Origin: JAAOZP01 sp964616835
GTDB taxonomy: Archaea > Thermoproteota > EX4484-205 > JAAOZP01
Reading direction: 5' to 3'
Assembly: GCA_964616835.1 (NCBI GenBank)
Contig: CAZTSG010000004.1
Span: 1 to 58,214 of the forward strand
Length of the DNA stretch: 58,214 nt
In this document: positions 57,847 through 58,214 of the stretch, one piece after another
Layout: each line of letters begins with the position of its first letter
How positions within the stretch are numbered: the stretch's first letter is position 1
The notes under the pieces: model-generated
Databases searched by the model: none
The model's input: the letters and a program-made list of their open reading frames with translations, nothing else
What the model was told of the DNA's origin: nothing
Made by a program: the position numbers and the translations under genes

Positions 57847-58053
57847 ATAAGCTGCTATTTCTTAATAATATTGTCCGATTCTGAGTAAGCCGGAGCATTA
57901 TGCTTCCTATGCTGGCCTATTTATTAATTAAGCAAATGATTTAAGAATGCGGAGAATGCTCTTTGTCGGAAAGCCCTCTCGGTCTCAGCATAGGAAAACT
58001 TAACATACTTCTCGGAAACGATGATAAAGAGCTTGGCTCCTCCCGCCTGCTGT
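57847..58053. other. Intergenic region between ABC operon and prs
   Basis: These 207 bases have no convincing reading frame or structure. Both flanking genes end here (convergent), so terminators may be expected, but no strong hairpin or long T run is visible. Confidence 0.4.
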
Positions 58054-58214
58054 TCAGAGCCAGTTCTTCTCCTTTAGTGCTCTAACTATGTCCTCAGCAA
58101 CTGAAATATTCGAGTATTGGTTTTCAACAGTGTCGGACGATAGGATGATTGAGGCTCCCGCATTTCTTATTTTATCATACGCGTTGCCAACGAACAGGCC
58201 GTGGACGCATGCTA
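58054..58214 (-). CDS. prs: PRPP synthetase, C-terminal part (5' end outside window)
   Basis: The last 53 codons of a gene end at the stop at 58054-58056. The encoded ACVHGLFVGNAYDKIRNAGAS and ILSSDTVENQYSNISVAEDIV fit the C-terminus of ribose-phosphate diphosphokinase: HGLF-x-G-x-A, then a SDT strand before the last helix. The enzyme makes PRPP for purine, pyrimidine, histidine and tryptophan synthesis. It supplies the substrate used by PyrE at 18 kb. Confidence 0.8.
   Translation of the reverse strand, partial: ACVHGLFVGNAYDKIRNAGASIILSSDTVENQYSNISVAEDIVRALKEKNWL

Noticed and set aside
1..58214. CRISPR arrays, rRNA genes, insertion sequences
   Set aside because: No regularly spaced repeats, rRNA sequence, transposase or terminal inverted repeats were seen.

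Overview
The window (58,214 bases, with one 100-base run of N near 53.5 kb) is a chromosome segment from a thermophilic archaeon of the Thermoproteota (TACK) type. Diagnostic genes are archaeal SRP19, Gar1, eS8 and RpoP, an RPC34-type TFE-beta with its four iron-sulfur cysteines, the Gins23-MCM pair, an archaeal clamp loader, Hel308, CdvA, geranylgeranyl reductase and an archaeal CCA-adding enzyme. There is also a tRNA with two introns, and TATA boxes sit about 25 bases before starts. SMC, ScpA and ScpB are present, which is not typical of well-studied Crenarchaeota, so I do not assign an order.

Layout. 1-3.2 kb: tail of a secreted protein, then a DUF4443 regulator and coenzyme F420-type genes (RimK-like ligase, MobA-like transferase, CofE). 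3.2-12.2 kb: PD-(D/E)XK nuclease, kinase, a tiny Lys/Ala-rich basic protein, HAD phosphatase, SpoIIM-like protein, Nudix hydrolase, NadE, LysE exporter and an Lhr helicase. 12.3-17.2 kb (minus strand): a short Smc5-like ATPase, an Nse4-like kleisin and an Nse3/MAGE-like winged-helix protein, with two frameshifted secreted-protein genes lodged between the ATPase and the other two. 17.3-23.9 kb: PyrE, geranylgeranyl reductase, Trm1, RlmE, TFE-beta, Gar1, SRP19 and eS8. 24-30.2 kb: SMC with a mini-intein in its P-loop, ScpA, ScpB and a proline dipeptidase. 30.2-36.1 kb: UppS, DUF373, a coiled-coil protein, GPN GTPase, HisD, a zinc ribbon, tRNA-Pro, a candidate hairpin ncRNA and RpoP. 36.2-46.9 kb: replication and division island with Orc1/Cdc6-like ATPase, both RFC subunits, Gins23, MCM with a LAGLIDADG intein, Hel308 and CdvA. 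46.9-53.2 kb: PurA and a set of RNA-processing genes (CCA enzyme, ThpR, RNase Z, TrmG10). 53.2-58.2 kb: a decayed PRPP-synthetase fragment, the N gap, an exported-protein/ABC-transporter operon and the tail of an intact PRPP synthetase.

The main discovery candidates are two. First, a compact archaeal counterpart of the eukaryotic Smc5/6-Nse3-Nse4 complex lies at 12.3-17.2 kb, alongside a separate canonical SMC-ScpAB system 7 kb away. Second, purA appears to be split inside its P-loop by a 20-nt intron. Its ends coincide with a bulge-helix-bulge motif, and removing it restores the family motif GDEGKGKV exactly. Supporting items are a tRNA-Pro(GGG) with a D-loop intron and an anticodon-loop intron, a hairpin RNA with its own TATA box, and a histone-H1-tail-like peptide made from a probably leaderless transcript. 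All family calls are by eye; no database search was run.
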